DNA from: Psococerastis gibbosa
Lineage: Eukaryota > Arthropoda > Insecta > Psocodea > Psocidae
Length of the DNA: 64,000 nucleotides
NCBI GenBank assembly: GCA_963971405.1
Contig: OZ020487.1
Location: 21,871,371 to 21,935,370, forward strand
Reading direction: 5' to 3'
Each line of letters begins with the position of its first letter. Within the stretch, counting starts at the first letter, position 1. Below are positions 10,871-22,269 of this stretch, piece after piece. The notes under the pieces were generated by a model, which was not told where the DNA came from, ran no database searches, and saw only the letters and a list, made by a program, of their open reading frames with translations. The position numbers were made by a program, and so were the translations under genes.

Positions 10871-11585
10871 AGAACAAAATTTATTTATTTATTAACTTTC
10901 TTCAAAAATATACATAGGCTATTTACATACCTACGTAAACTAACACACACCTTCGTAAAAAATTAATTGAAACACTGCACCGGCCCTAGCATGGGGGGCA
11001 GTTGGGCTGGTTAATTCCTCTTAAATTTTAAGTGACCTAGATTTAATTTAATGTAGCTAATTTAAATTTAACTTTATATTTTAGTGGTACAATTTATCAC
11101 TTATGTAGCCTACACCTGTGTTGTAAGAATTTGAATAAATTTATTATTTATTATCTCTTTAAACATGCAGGAAGGAATAAGGTTGATTCTGATACCAAAG
11201 TAGAACGAGCTAGCATGCGTGAGAGAGGGCAGCATGCGAGTAAACATTGTGAAAATAGCAAACAAAGTCTAGGTCTTAATAAAGCTGTAAATTTTGCGTT
11301 ATCTCTTTTGATAGCCTCGACTATCAGAATGTGTTGCCTGAATGTTCTCAGTTCGCGCTGTTCCGGAAGGTACAAGTTAATAATCAGACACTTTCAGGAT
11401 CCCAGCCGGTTTAAGCGTGAACATTTCCAAATAATTTCCTAATTATTTTCCTTAACTTAATTCCTTATTATTTTTAACATTTCCCAATTATGATATTATT
11501 ATTATTATATATAATATTATTCACTATGGAGGTATTTAATAGTAATTGAGTAGCACCTTATAAATATTTTTAGAGGATATTAAAC

Positions 11586-12145
11586 CATCGGCGTAAATGG
11601 GGGTCCTGGGGGGGCTTAGCCCCCCCAGGTCCACCCGTAGCCCCCCCCCCTCAGGATTTCTGGTGACAAAGACGTTATGGAGGCGAAAGGCCAATACAAT
11701 CCAATGCAATCCACAATAATATATTAATCAAAATGCTTAAAACCCCGATATTTCAGACCTATTTTTTCTAAATTTTTCTTCGGGGGAGACCCCCTAGGCC
11801 CCCCTCAGTGGTAAGTTTTTCGTCTGTAAAATCTCCACTGTACTGCTTGCAATATGCGTAAAATCCCCCTAATTTGGGCCTAATCATCATTTTTTTTTCT
11901 CCGGGGGAGACCCCTGGGCCCCCCTTTCTCCAGGGTAGAATATTCGTATAACCTCACTAACTTGGGCCCATTTATCAATTTTTTTTTTCTCCAGGTGAGA
12001 CCCCCGGGCACCCCTTTTTCCAGGGTATAATATGCGTAAAACCTCACTAATTTGGGCCCATTTATCGATTTTTTTCTCCGGGGGATCAAAGTCATGGGGT
12101 CCTGAAGCCCCCCCCCCCCAGAAATTTTGGGAATTTACGCCAGTG
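11586..12145. mobile_element. hAT-type MITE with internal tandem repeats and 8-bp target-site duplication
   Basis: Termini CATCGGCGTAAAT (left) and CACTGGCGTAAAT (reverse complement of right) bound 560 bp. TATTAAAC is repeated exactly on both sides (11578-11585 and 12146-12153). Inside, a unit of about 115 bp recurs about three times (11.77-12.09 kb), with a CTCCGGGGGAGACCCC palindrome, GGGCCCCCCTTTCTCCAGGG and TTGGGCCCATTTATC. Related sequence occurs at 24.35-24.95 and 34.36-34.66 kb. Confidence 0.8.
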
Positions 12146-12164
12146 TATTAAACAGGTGATTGAT

Positions 12165-12408
12165 GAAGCAGTAGAATCTGGGATGATAGGCCGTGGTCAT
12201 AGTGAGAGCGTATTTCCAGACTTTTCGTCAACTTCTGCAGTCGACATCTTTTTTGGAACTATGTAGACTTCCAACTGTTGCTGTTGAACCTCCAAAATAT
12301 TATAATTCTACGCAGTTCCACTAAAGATGTCGACCACAGGTGTTGGCGAAACGTTTGATCCACACTTTCAGAACGACCACGGTCTATCATCCCGGATTTT
12401 ACTGCTTC
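12165..12408. mobile_element. Foldback element, copy 2
   Basis: Outer arms 12165-12198 and 12375-12408 (GAAGCAGTAGAATCTGGGAT and its complement) match with three mismatches in 34. An inner arm pair carries TCGACATCTT / AAGATGTCGAC. The CTACGCAGTTCCA and GGCGAAACGTTTG segments are those of the 1.5-kb and 23.6-kb copies. It lies only 12 bp from the end of the neighbouring hAT MITE duplication. Confidence 0.75.
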
Positions 12409-12424
12409 ATCCGGTCATAAAATC

Positions 12425-14100
12425 CTTAGGCTTAGTCCTCTTTCAATGTTCCTAGCGAAATAACTAACAGTATACTTGGCAATCAATGTATGTGAAGCAC
12501 GAAGATGTAATAAACTGTGACCACGAATGAATGGATTAAGTGAACCTGCAAGCAGTTGCCCTTGTATCAGGAAAAATTGCTGCCTTCCTTTTACTAGTAG
12601 GTCACTCTTAGCTCACACCCTATGCCCACGAACAAAAAGAACGGCAAATAACAAATTATGCAGAATAAGACGGTGTTAAGCATACAAGTATTTTTACTGT
12701 TTGAAGACGAAGTAGGTGGGTTGGAATGTAAATAAGTAGCCTAACATACTGTGACTTTTTATGGAGTTACATCTACTACCTATTGAGACGTTGACCAATG
12801 TTCGACTTCCGGAAAATTACTTCGCAACTTTTCATTTCACCCCTTGAGCCTAAAACCACCCCCCGTTCAAAATGTTAAATATATCAGTAAATAGCCTACT
12901 GTATTTGAAACCTTAATATCGATTTTAGGAACCCTGAAACTTCTTTAGATATTGATTTTGATTAAACTTGGCACAAAAATTCCTCATACAAATGCCTTAC
13001 CAGCTGTATCTGCCATTTTGTTTCAAGATAGTGGCCGATCAAAAACTTAAAAAATTCAAATCTCACTTAACTTTATCGTAGAGGGATGGGATGAAATGTG
13101 ACTGAAAACCAGTAGGTTTATTCACGTTAATAGTAATTAACAATTTTTACGGCAGATCAACGATTTCAAGATGGTGACCAATCAATGTGAAAATGAAGTG
13201 AAACGGGCACAACATGGGTTCATAGTCGTCAACAAAGTGTTGTAAAAGGAGGAACCAGAAGGCCCTTTATTAACAGAACAGTTCCAAAATACATTAAATC
13301 TGGTGAATAATTGCCAAAAAGGGGTTGGTTACGTCAGCCTGTCAATTACCGACTTTGATGCCCAGGTGGTAACGTGCTTGCACTTATACGAGTCTTTACA
13401 CGCCATGCGATCGGAGACGTGTAGCAACTCAACACGGGTAATAACCTATAGAGGCGACTGAAGAGGTCAATCGGATACATTCATTAAATTGTTGGTATAC
13501 GATTAATCTTTTATTATAAAAAAAAAACTCCCCGGCAATGGTTTTTTGGTGGGTACTACTGATACGGAACTACAACATTACTCTTCCTCTTCCCAGATAT
13601 TCTTCGCAACATTTCTCTTTCGGCACTGCAAACTTTTGGTAACAAATTCTCACAAGTTCCTACATTTGTTGCTTTATTTTGGTGTTTCTGATTTTTCTAA
13701 CCGGGTAACAGATAGTCGTTCGGTAACAATATACCGTGTGTTCTCATACTTGTTAACGCCATATCACTAAACTCCTTCAAAAAGATGATTATATAACTGT
13801 GTACCCAAATCGCAGATTTATTGGATACTACAATGTATAATAATTCATTGAATAAGCACTAATGTGGACCTAAAACCCAAGTTGTTGCGAATCAACAATA
13901 ATCAAAGATTACTTAACTGTATGTCACCGAAAATTGGGGTGATACTTCCTTATCATTATAGGAGTATATTATCGTTCATGGATACATTGAAACATAGAAT
14001 ATGTTATACTGTAGGTTTATGCAAGTAGAATATTGGTAATTAGGTAACTAAAATATACTATTAATTTCAATAACCTAGCCTGTTATATTGATTATTGTAA
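12425..14100. other. No gene recognised
   Basis: AT-rich; the longest frame is 74 codons, and no repeat partner was found within the window. Confidence 0.5.
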
Positions 14101-14104
14101 ACAA

Positions 14105-14225
14105 GCGGGGCTTGGGACCACTTCGCGGCCCCATTACGGCCCATACGGCGGGTGGAAGCTCGCCCCTTCCGGGCCTTGCATTGGGCATTACGAAGCTCGC
14201 ACCTTCGGGGCTCGCATGACACAAC
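14105..14225. other. Isolated GC-rich patch in AT-rich DNA
   Basis: CGGGGCTTGGGACCACTTCG, CGGCCCATACGGCGGGTGG, AGCTCGCCCCTTCCGGGCC and GAAGCTCGCACCTTCGGGGC can form short hairpins and repeat an AAGCTCGC-CCTTC motif. There is no open frame or tRNA box. Just downstream AAAATTGCAGGCTGTGGAAT (about 14297) is shared with the 26-60 kb array. Confidence 0.5.
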
Positions 14226-14439
14226 TTCAATCTTTAGAATTTTCCGCGCAATTTTTCAAATTTTTTTTCTGTCAACTATCCAACTATCATGTTGGTTAAA
14301 AATTGCAGGCTGTGGAATTTTTTAACTTTATGCATGCACCGCTGAGAGTACCCTTTTCCCGCATGTAAGCGACTTTCACGTCCCCCTTAAGTACCTAGCT
14401 GTGGCGAAACCGCTAGTCGAGAAGCAAAAAACCGGTTAT

Positions 14440-15848
14440 GGGTGATTCTACGAACATCGGAAGGATTTGATGAAATTTAAATTTTTTTTTCAATTTCAAA
14501 ATTTAATTTTGTTTTTACATGAGATTAAAGAAATACATTAGTAAATAACTTGCAGCTAGTCAGCAGCGATAAATAAGCAGTATTTGTTGCGTTCATGGAT
14601 TGGACACTGGTATTCTATGAAGTCGACTTAACCTTGGCTATATCTGGGTTTAGTGAAAAAACACATTGCAGAGGAATCAATGAGTATTTTATAAAAAAAA
14701 TGTATAAAATTCAAAAAGAAAACAGCCTCCTAGTTCCCACAAGGATAGGAGCGCCTATTTTTGAATTAGGTCCTCAAGAAAATAATTGGACACTTTTGGT
14801 TGCTTGGACCAACGAAACCGACTTGCGTATATAGATGCATACTCTATCTGCAGTCCTCTCCAGCCCGTCACAGGTTCCTTTCCCGGGACTTGCCTTCGAA
14901 TAGTTTCAACTAGCTCGCTTTGCTTGGGTAAATCTCTTCAGAACTTCAATTCGAACGTAGAAGGAGAATGTCTTATTCCGGTATTGTTTGCCTGGTCCGT
15001 CGCTCAAAAAATGGACTTCCTCAACTGTGTAACAATTGTCTTCTCTTCCCTTATGTCTGCTCCTTAGATCTATGGAGTCTATGGAACGGACCTCTACGGA
15101 GGTGCCGCTTTACGAATAATGCAATTTAAGACCTCTTTCCGCTAGTGGAATGCGTCACCCTTAGCCTGTAGGCTATTTGCTTCTGACCAATACAATCTTG
15201 CCTTTTCTCACTATAAACTACCTTTCGTGACCTTGATTTAGGTAGTTCTAAAGCTATTCTATGGAGTTGATATGGAATTAAGGTACGCTATCTTGCAGAA
15301 GTCAAAAAGTCTATAAATTGTCGTCCATGAATCCCGCCAGAATACAACAGCAGCGCCATTACAGAATTAAAATTGTCCTGGATGTAAAATCACCGAAGCC
15401 ACGTCCCGCGCGTTTTTTTTAAATGTACCAAATCTTCATTAACTTTAATACATCTAAGGAGCGGACAAAACAAATGTCCAAAATTTATTATTATTTTCTG
15501 GGTTAATTTGCCAAGGCCGCGCAAAAATATTTTGATGATTTAAATTATGGAAATGTTCATGTGCTATTATAGCTATTTCAGTTCAATACTTTTCTACACT
15601 ACTCAAAGCACAATAAAACTTACCTAATCTTCTACTCATGAAAGCGTTCCGGACACCTATGGAGCGGACAATTTGGGTATTAAATTGTAATTTTTGTTTA
15701 ATTTATCATGTATGTAACAATTAATACAAATGGAATATTTTGAAGAAATAAAATTAGATAAAATTGATGGATTAGGAATTTTTTTTTTCAATATTTGAGG
15801 AGTTTTGTACTTCGGACATGAATCCTTCCGATGTTCGTAGAATCACCC
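14440..15848. mobile_element. DNA transposon, 1409 bp, with perfect 28-bp terminal inverted repeats and TTAT duplication
   Basis: Bases 14440-14467 (beginning GGGTGATTCTACGAACATCG) are exactly complementary to 15821-15848. TTAT flanks both ends (14436-14439 and 15849-15852). A GGAGCGGACA-type motif recurs inside (about 15458 and 15660, with GGAACGGACC near 15083). A 79-codon open frame at 14595-14834 has no recognisable transposase motif. The element is probably non-autonomous or decayed. The 4-bp duplication excludes hAT (8 bp) and standard Tc1/mariner (TA); the superfamily is not assigned. Confidence 0.85.
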
Positions 15849-16298
15849 TTATACAGTTGTAAAATACAAGAAGTGGAAAGTAGCAAAGTGGTTTTAAATT
15901 TTTCTAATCCATTTTTTCCCCGCGAAAATTGCCCCCGAAAAACGCGTTTTTTTCGTCGAAAATGGGATTTTTTTTCGAGTTGCTGCACGTTGTTACTTTT
16001 TGAGTCATCCAGAAGCAGTCATTTATGGCATAGATGGGAGACTTAAAGGGGAAGTTGGCCAAAGGTTCACCGAATACCGCTAGGAAGCCATTTTGGCCGC
16101 AGTGGTTCTGGATTTTTTTATCGGGTTTTCCGCAGTATAGGAAAACGAATGTATAAGGGTCGAAAATGGGAAAAATTAGGCCCTGATTTCGAGAAAAAGG
16201 TCATTTTTAAATTTGTTTCTTTCATAAGAACCTTCTCCTGAGAATAACAAAAAAAAAATAGTGAAATCGGTCCAGCCGGTCACGCGTGATGCCGTGAC

Positions 16299-16753
16299 TA
16301 GGGTTGCCAACTTACTCTACTTCAGAGTATTGTACTCTTTTTCATGCATGTGTACTCTAAAAACTGAAGGTCACTTAGAGTACCTACGCAAAAATACTCT
16401 TTTTCTGAACCATGCAAGAAGCAAAACATTTTTTTATGATTTTTATAAATTTAATTAGAAATGAGCTATATATTTACATAAATTTAGATTTGCAGTGAGA
16501 ATAGGCTTTTAGTAGCTTTAAAAAAAAATAAAGATTCTGTGAAAACCTCAACAAAATATTGTTTTAAATAGTAGATAGCTCGTAATTCAAACCCCCCTGA
16601 TTTACAATACAATGTTAAAGTTTATTTTCGGCGTGATTTTGACTCATTTAACAGTAAATATGCTAAGTACTCTTTTTTAAATACTGCACTCTTTATTTTC
16701 CTTCTCAAAAGTCAGATGTACTTTATTTCGAGAAAAAAACGTTGGCAGCCCTA
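16299..16753. mobile_element. hAT-type MITE, 455 bp, with perfect 8-bp target-site duplication
   Basis: Terminal repeats TAGGGTTGCCAAC and TAGGGCTGCCAAC (right end, reverse complement) differ at one base. GCCGTGAC flanks both sides (16291-16298 and 16754-16761). The interior is AT-rich and non-coding, with several GTACTCT/AGAGTAC motifs that look like subterminal repeats. Removing the insert restores a continuous CGTGATGCCGTGACACAGGG. Confidence 0.9.
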
Positions 16754-17080
16754 GCCGTGACACAGGGAAATAGGGATTCATTTTTATATATATGTATATA
16801 TAGACTACTTACTGTATGTGAACTGGGCCCCAGACACGGTCTCAGTGTAGGTTTATTTTGTTGATTGTTTATGTTCCAGCTCCGTAGTCCCTTGAGAAAA
16901 TTAATCTAGAACTTAACCTAGCACAGTTCAGCATAAGAAGACAAGTAGGGAACGTACTTTAAGCTCATATAGGTATCGATAATTTTATTATTACTGATTA
17001 CGTAATTTTCTTGTAAACCTAGGGTATTTCCATATTAAACGCTCAAAGGATAAGAAATCATGTTCAAACGTGCAATGTAT

Positions 17081-17086
17081 TTTATT
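17081..17086 (-). terminator. Polyadenylation signal AATAAA of the sorbitol dehydrogenase gene
   Basis: On the minus strand AATAAA lies about 43 nt after the TAA stop, within an AT-rich stretch. The position suits a short 3' UTR, with cleavage expected roughly 10-30 nt further on. Confidence 0.6.
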
Positions 17087-17128
17087 TTATCTAATAGTAT
17101 TAAAAATAGTAAAATTAATTAATTGACA

Positions 17129-20100
17129 TTACTTCTTGCAATGGATCATAACTTTCAAGGCATTGGCAGTCTTTGCGGTCTCAAAAGCTTCAATGGTCTC
17201 CTCCAGTTGGTAGTTGTGGGTGATGAGTTGCTTCACGTCGGCTTTGCCATCGGCAACAAGTGCAAGTGCGATGGGGTAGCTGCAAACAATAACCAATCAA
17301 TGAATCAGACTATAGTTTACACGCGTCTCTGATCATAGCGCAAGATGTGAACATGATTTCCTCCTAATATCGAGTAGTTCTCCACAGTTGTTCCACAATA
17401 CTTTTCATAGCATTACATCTTAGCCTATATAGATTTGAAGCCCGGCTCAATTTCATCATTTAAATTTACAAAGCTTCAAATCACATCAGTAAAAGACGCA
17501 AATAATTGTTATCATAATAATTAACTTAATAATAATCCTTGCTCCCTTCAATATGTATTTGTATTTTACTTACTCATTGGCGTAGCGGAAGCTTCCCATA
17601 ATCTTGAGTTCCTTTACTAGAGCTTTCACTAAGGCAGCTTTAACTTCCCCTGTGCCCATTCCAACAAGCACAACGGTGCCGCCAGGCTTTGTCGCCTAAA
17701 AATGGAATTATTATATTTTATCATACAATGAATAATAGTTAATTGAGCATGGCTTATTAAGTAGGAAGAGTTTGGACTGCATTTGCTCATTTTGCTGGTA
17801 TTTCTTCTATTTTCAACAACTAACTTATAGCTGCTTGGCACTGCAGAACTAATGTTATTTTGAAAATTACAATTTAGAGTGATTTATCTGATTGCTTTTA
17901 GGCTGAACGAATTATAAGTGAGAGCCTGGTAAGATAATTAGTCCGGCCCGAGCATCAGCCGAAGTTCTGAAAGATGACAAGCGTAGACAGTATTTGATGT
18001 TATGCGGATAACATACACCTATCTAAGCTAGATAGAACCTCCTAATATGTTCTCATCAAGCTATTCAAATCGAATCGTTACAGTAGGTACACTATTTCCG
18101 TTAGCGTCGTATAGTATTTTTCATAATCGTATCGAAATAAGCTTCAGTGAAACGTACTTGGAGAGCCAATCGGACAGATCCTTCGAATCCAGAACAGTCG
18201 ATTGTTTTATTGGGCTCTTCTCCAATAGCTGCTAACACGTGAGCGGCTGTAGTCTCCTCATTGTCGTCGGGCTTGACTAAGATTGTGTAGTTGGCGCCAA
18301 ACTTTTTGGCGGCGTCCAAACGGCTGGACTGAATGTCTGTGATAGTGACAGTGCTGGCTCCCATTGCTTTTGCGGCTAAAAGTGTAACAATGCCGATGGT
18401 ACCTGCACCAGTGATTAAAACATTGTCACCGAGAGCTACTCCGGCCTTCCTGCAGCAATGAACACCGACAGAAAGAGGTTCAAGCAGTGCTCCTTCTTCA
18501 AGACTGACGTGATTGGGAAGTCTGCAAATAAGAAATTATTATTAGAAGGCTTCAAAAAATAAAAAAATCTCTTGTTGAGGAATAGCATGCGGTAGATAGA
18601 TTTCCCTGCTATTTTCACTCGTGTTGAGGATGGTTTTATGCGTGCTCAAATTCATTAATTTAAAAATTAATCAAATACTCTACTACTCAATCTTTTAAAG
18701 CTTTTCTTTCATTGAATGAAACGTAGGCAGAGAAATATACTACTCCTGCCCATAATTATTATAATTTTATATTTTTTAATGTTATAATTTAAATGTTGAA
18801 GTTATTTTACTCAATGCACAGAACAGTCTTCTGAAGTAAACGTTCGAATCTTAACAATGGTTTAAGTTTAGGTCATATATTGACGTACTTAAAGCAGAAA
18901 TCAGCAGGATGGACGTAGTAACGTGAAAGATTGCCATGAACGGGAGGTGTAGCGCAGAAGACGATATCTTTACACAAATGGTAGCTTCCCTCCTTGCAGA
19001 ATGAACAGTAGCGACAGGGTACACCAGGCTCAATGGCAACGCGATCCCCTAAAAATATGTAACCAGGTTAGGTATTCACTATATCGAATTAATGAAATTA
19101 AAACTACGGAAGAGCTTCATTGCCCCGTTCACCATTTCATTTCCCATAATTTTTCTACAATATTTTTCAAGACAAGTGTCAAATAACAGGTTGTCTAACA
19201 GACGGTATAACACTAGAGGTGATTTCCTTCTTGAAGTCCCTCTCCACCACACTGATATTTTTCACAAGTCTTTTACTGTCTCGTCTGCCGTACTCTGGAA
19301 CTCCATCCCAACTGAAATTAGGGAATCTAGAACCGTTGCTTCCTTCAGGTCGAGTTTAAGAGCTCACTTTATGACTGGTATGCGATTGTGATGTAGGTGT
19401 AGGTACCTTACATTTTAATTTTATTTCAGTGTTTACACCTGTACTGTATTGACGCATGTGTATGATGGCTTGTCATCCCAGTTGAGTGTAAGAGAGACTG
19501 AGAGGGCCGTAAGGCCCTAACTTCGCTGGGATAGCAGGTTTTCAATGTTGTAGTGTTTTTTTTAATAATAAAAAGTCAATAAATAAGTAAATAAATCTCC
19601 AGTTTTTCAACAAAAATTGCTTATCCATGTGAAACACAAATTTATTAATCTCTTGCTCGCTAATAACCTTTTTTGAGAGATGTCACGCTCTTTCCAACTT
19701 CGGCGACTGTCCCGCTAGCCTCGTGGCCACAGATCATGGGCTCCTTGACAATGAAGTCTCCAATGCGACCCTTGGTCAAGTAATGCACATCGGACCCGCA
19801 AATTCCGACGCAACCCATCTCCAACAGAACTTCGTCATCTTTGGGTACGGGGATTGGTCTTTGTTCCTAAAATTACGATGACAGTTTTAATATTATGAAG
19901 TCGCTATGTCAAACATTACATTATTAGACCTATATTATTTTGGGAAGTTGAAACGAAGTTGCAATTTTCGTAATTCTTTGAATTGACGGCGCATTAAAAA
20001 GTGCTTTATTTGTGGCAAGTGATGGTATAATAAAAATACATTTCCAGAAATTAATGTTACAATTTTTGTACAAATATCATTTACAGCAATGCAACGCCCG

Positions 20101-21065
20101 TACGCGTTTTTTTCTTATAGTTTGGCCATCGAGGATGCTGGTATATTCGAGGTCATGTTCACTACCAGTGACACTCATTTGGGTGGAGAAGATTTCGACA
20201 ACAGAATGGTCAACCACTTCGTTCAAGAATTCATGATAATACAGTCAAATGAAAATGCAGATGAATATAACAATGGATATATACAATAATAGTTTAAAAA
20301 ATAATGATTAGAATAGTTAATATTGTATATTTTTATCATAATTAGAAGCAGAATTACGTATAAACAGACCAAATTGCTTCAAATCAGTATGATACTGAAT
20401 GCAGTCTGTAGTTGTATAATACTCCTATTATGATCTTGCGTCAGCGTATTAGCCTGATTAACCCATCTGTTATCATGTCATTTTACGAGAGAGATGCCAT
20501 GACCCTGTCGCGAACTGCTGTTGAGATAATAAGTAGCTTTAGCTCCCAGCAGCATGTTACACAATGATTTTGTGTTAAAAGGCACATACGCTGCTGTTAC
20601 TCTGATTATTATGCTACAGAAGCCGTAGGGGCTTGTTTAGTACTCTATACCAGTCATTGCGCTTAATAGGCTTATTCTTACCCGGTAGGTGTAAAATGGG
20701 TGATGTAGGTACCATTAACTTGCTATGAAGCCTCACCGTAAAAGAAATCTTGGTTTCTATAGAAAATGTTCCTGCATCTCCATTACATATTGTCATTAAC
20801 TTTTAATGCATTATGGAATAAAAAACTTTCTTAAATTTTAATGAAGTATATAAAACTTTTTGTGGGGGTAGGTATACTATGAAAGTTGTATTATAAAGAA
20901 ACATTTTGAATGTTAAAGTAACAAAAAATCTTGCATTATTTTTTATAACGTAATATAATCTTATGTTATAAATTATAATGCAAGATATATTATATGCCTT
21001 ACCAAGCGGAGGTCGTCAATTTTGTACAACACTGCTGTTAAATTGTCCTTTTGCGTGGGTGACAT
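17129..21065 (-). CDS. SORD: Sorbitol dehydrogenase (zinc MDR family), six coding exons, complete
   Basis: Sorbitol (L-iditol) dehydrogenase oxidises sorbitol to fructose with a dinucleotide cofactor in the polyol pathway; it is a cytosolic enzyme, tetrameric in known family members. Coding exons on the minus strand are 21003-21065, 19668-19866, 18889-19048, 18158-18521, 17574-17695 and 17129-17279. All junctions are GT-AG, the phases are consistent, and they sum to 1059 nt, giving 352 aa plus TAA; family members are about 350-357 aa. Start is MSPTQKDNL. Catalytic-zinc ligands are Cys44 (GICGSDVHY), His69 and Glu70 (GHEASGTV), with Glu155 (LEPLSVGVH). A structural-zinc set Cys99, Cys102, Cys105 and Cys113 is present. 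The Rossmann motif GAGTIG is at 179-184, and Asp203 ([10 protein letters not shown]) suggests NAD(H) preference. Introns of 0.3-1.1 kb contain transposon debris. The reading frame is unbroken, so the gene is probably functional. Confidence 0.96.
19182..19605 (+). mobile_element. 3' end of a LINE: reverse-transcriptase C-terminus plus 3' UTR, in intron 3
   Basis: Codons from about 19182 to 19391 encode [16 protein letters not shown], then [15 protein letters not shown] and [11 protein letters not shown], the typical C-terminal end of LINE ORF2 proteins just before the stop. The 3' UTR follows, containing GTTGAGTGTAAGAGAG and a GGGCCGTAAGGCCC palindrome. The end is an A-rich tail with AAATAAATAAGTAAATAAAT. 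The same tail occurs at 26017-26095 and, inverted, at 10790-10870. The element is 5'-truncated and lies antisense to sorbitol dehydrogenase. It fills most of the 619-bp intron. Confidence 0.8.
20119..20232 (+). pseudogene. HSC70/HSP70 fragment in sorbitol dehydrogenase intron 2
   Basis: Thirty-eight codons read [12 protein letters not shown] followed by [21 protein letters not shown]-type sequence, the diagnostic phosphate-binding/ATPase-domain block of cytosolic HSP70 proteins. The match is antisense to the host gene. It starts and ends abruptly, lacks the KRK-type continuation expected after VQEF, and carries substitutions ([11 protein letters not shown] where the family has GIFEVKSTAG-like sequence). 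It is therefore a short dead fragment, from a captured or processed copy, and not a gene. Confidence 0.8.
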
Positions 21066-21071
21066 TCTGAT
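21066..21071 (-). other. 5' UTR portion of the start exon, bounded by a splice acceptor
   Basis: Six untranslated bases (ATCAGA) separate the acceptor AG at 21072-21073 from the ATG at 21063-21065 on the minus strand. This shows that transcription starts further upstream and that the exon begins here. Confidence 0.65.
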
Positions 21072-22061
21072 CTGTAAAAACACGATAAACTAGAGATTGT
21101 ACATGCATATATTAGTACAATATAGTATTATGGCACCCCAAATTCAATACTTTTCATTTTTTATTTATTTAACTCAGCAAGTTATTAAAAATTTGGCTCA
21201 TCTAAGCTGTAGAAGACTACTTTGTGCATCATACAATCGGGTATTTTTACTTTTCGGTTTTTCAGTTCTTCCAAAACTCCCAGAATACGCGAAATTGTAG
21301 TCTTGTCTGGAATTATTTATGAAAGAACTAGGTACCACAAATTTAACATTTCCTATTATATGATGAATGAAGACAAGTAGTCTTCTACAACTTCCATGAG
21401 CCAACTCTTTAACGACTTCCTTTGTTAATTAAATAAAAAAATAGAAAGTCAATAAAAACAATAAATTTTGGAGTGCCTGCTCATTTTATACGTATCAGTA
21501 TCATATCCTCTTATAGCCATATAATGTATAAGATACATAACGTTAATTCCAATTGTCTGGTGAAGTTAATATTTTTGTTTCCTACTTACACGTTAGTATT
21601 AGCCTAAGGAAATTTTCGGTTTCAAGATTTCGACGGATTTGAATGCTTTGAGGTCCCACCCCCCAGGAACCTGAGGAACCTTTCTATCGATGTTTTCTAA
21701 CTTCAGATATATTTTGGGTGCTATATATAGAGTATCAAAACCGAATAGGTTGCTTTCTATACAAGGTTTTGACTTTTGTTTTGGAAAAAAAAAAATATTC
21801 TTTGAAGCAATTATTGTTCATTAATGGCCGAATACATTATATACCCTACCATTATTATCCACATTTAGTATTATAGTCCAACGGTCGGCCCGACTATTGA
21901 ATCGTTCAATTCAGTGCTTTAGGGCGAGGAAAATTATGGCAACCGAAATTTAATCCTACATAGAACAATAATTATTTTCCATGGTACTACTCCTATCTAT
22001 TACGGTACCTATACTAACTGAAAAGTTGGAAAACATATACGGGTTCTCGGGTCAGTACTAC

Positions 22062-22262
22062 TGCAAGGCCGAAGCCAGGTTTTTTTTCAGTGGGGGGGGG
22101 GGGGGGTTCGGATATTTCACTGGATATTACATAGTGGCTTTTATTTTTCCTCTCAAACTCCGATTCTATCTAGTATCTAGTATCAAGCCATTTCATTTCG
22201 GGGGGGGGGGGGGGGGTGGTTCGAACCCCCATGAACCTCCCCTTGGCTATGGCCTTCAGTAC
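22062..22262. mobile_element. TIR element with GGCC(G/A)TAGCCAGG-type ends
   Basis: Left end CTGCAAGGCCGAAGCCAGG and the reverse complement of the right end, CTGAAGGCCATAGCCAAGG, are near-identical. Each end is followed by a G or C homopolymer (GGGGGG...). CAGTACT lies on both sides, a possible duplication, but the exact boundary is ambiguous. An inverted relative is at 3813-3940. Confidence 0.65.
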
Positions 22263-22269
22263 TCGTATT

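Noticed and set aside
18101-18364. 87-codon minus-strand frame as a separate small gene
   Set aside because: It is the interior of sorbitol dehydrogenase coding exon 4 read past its donor site.
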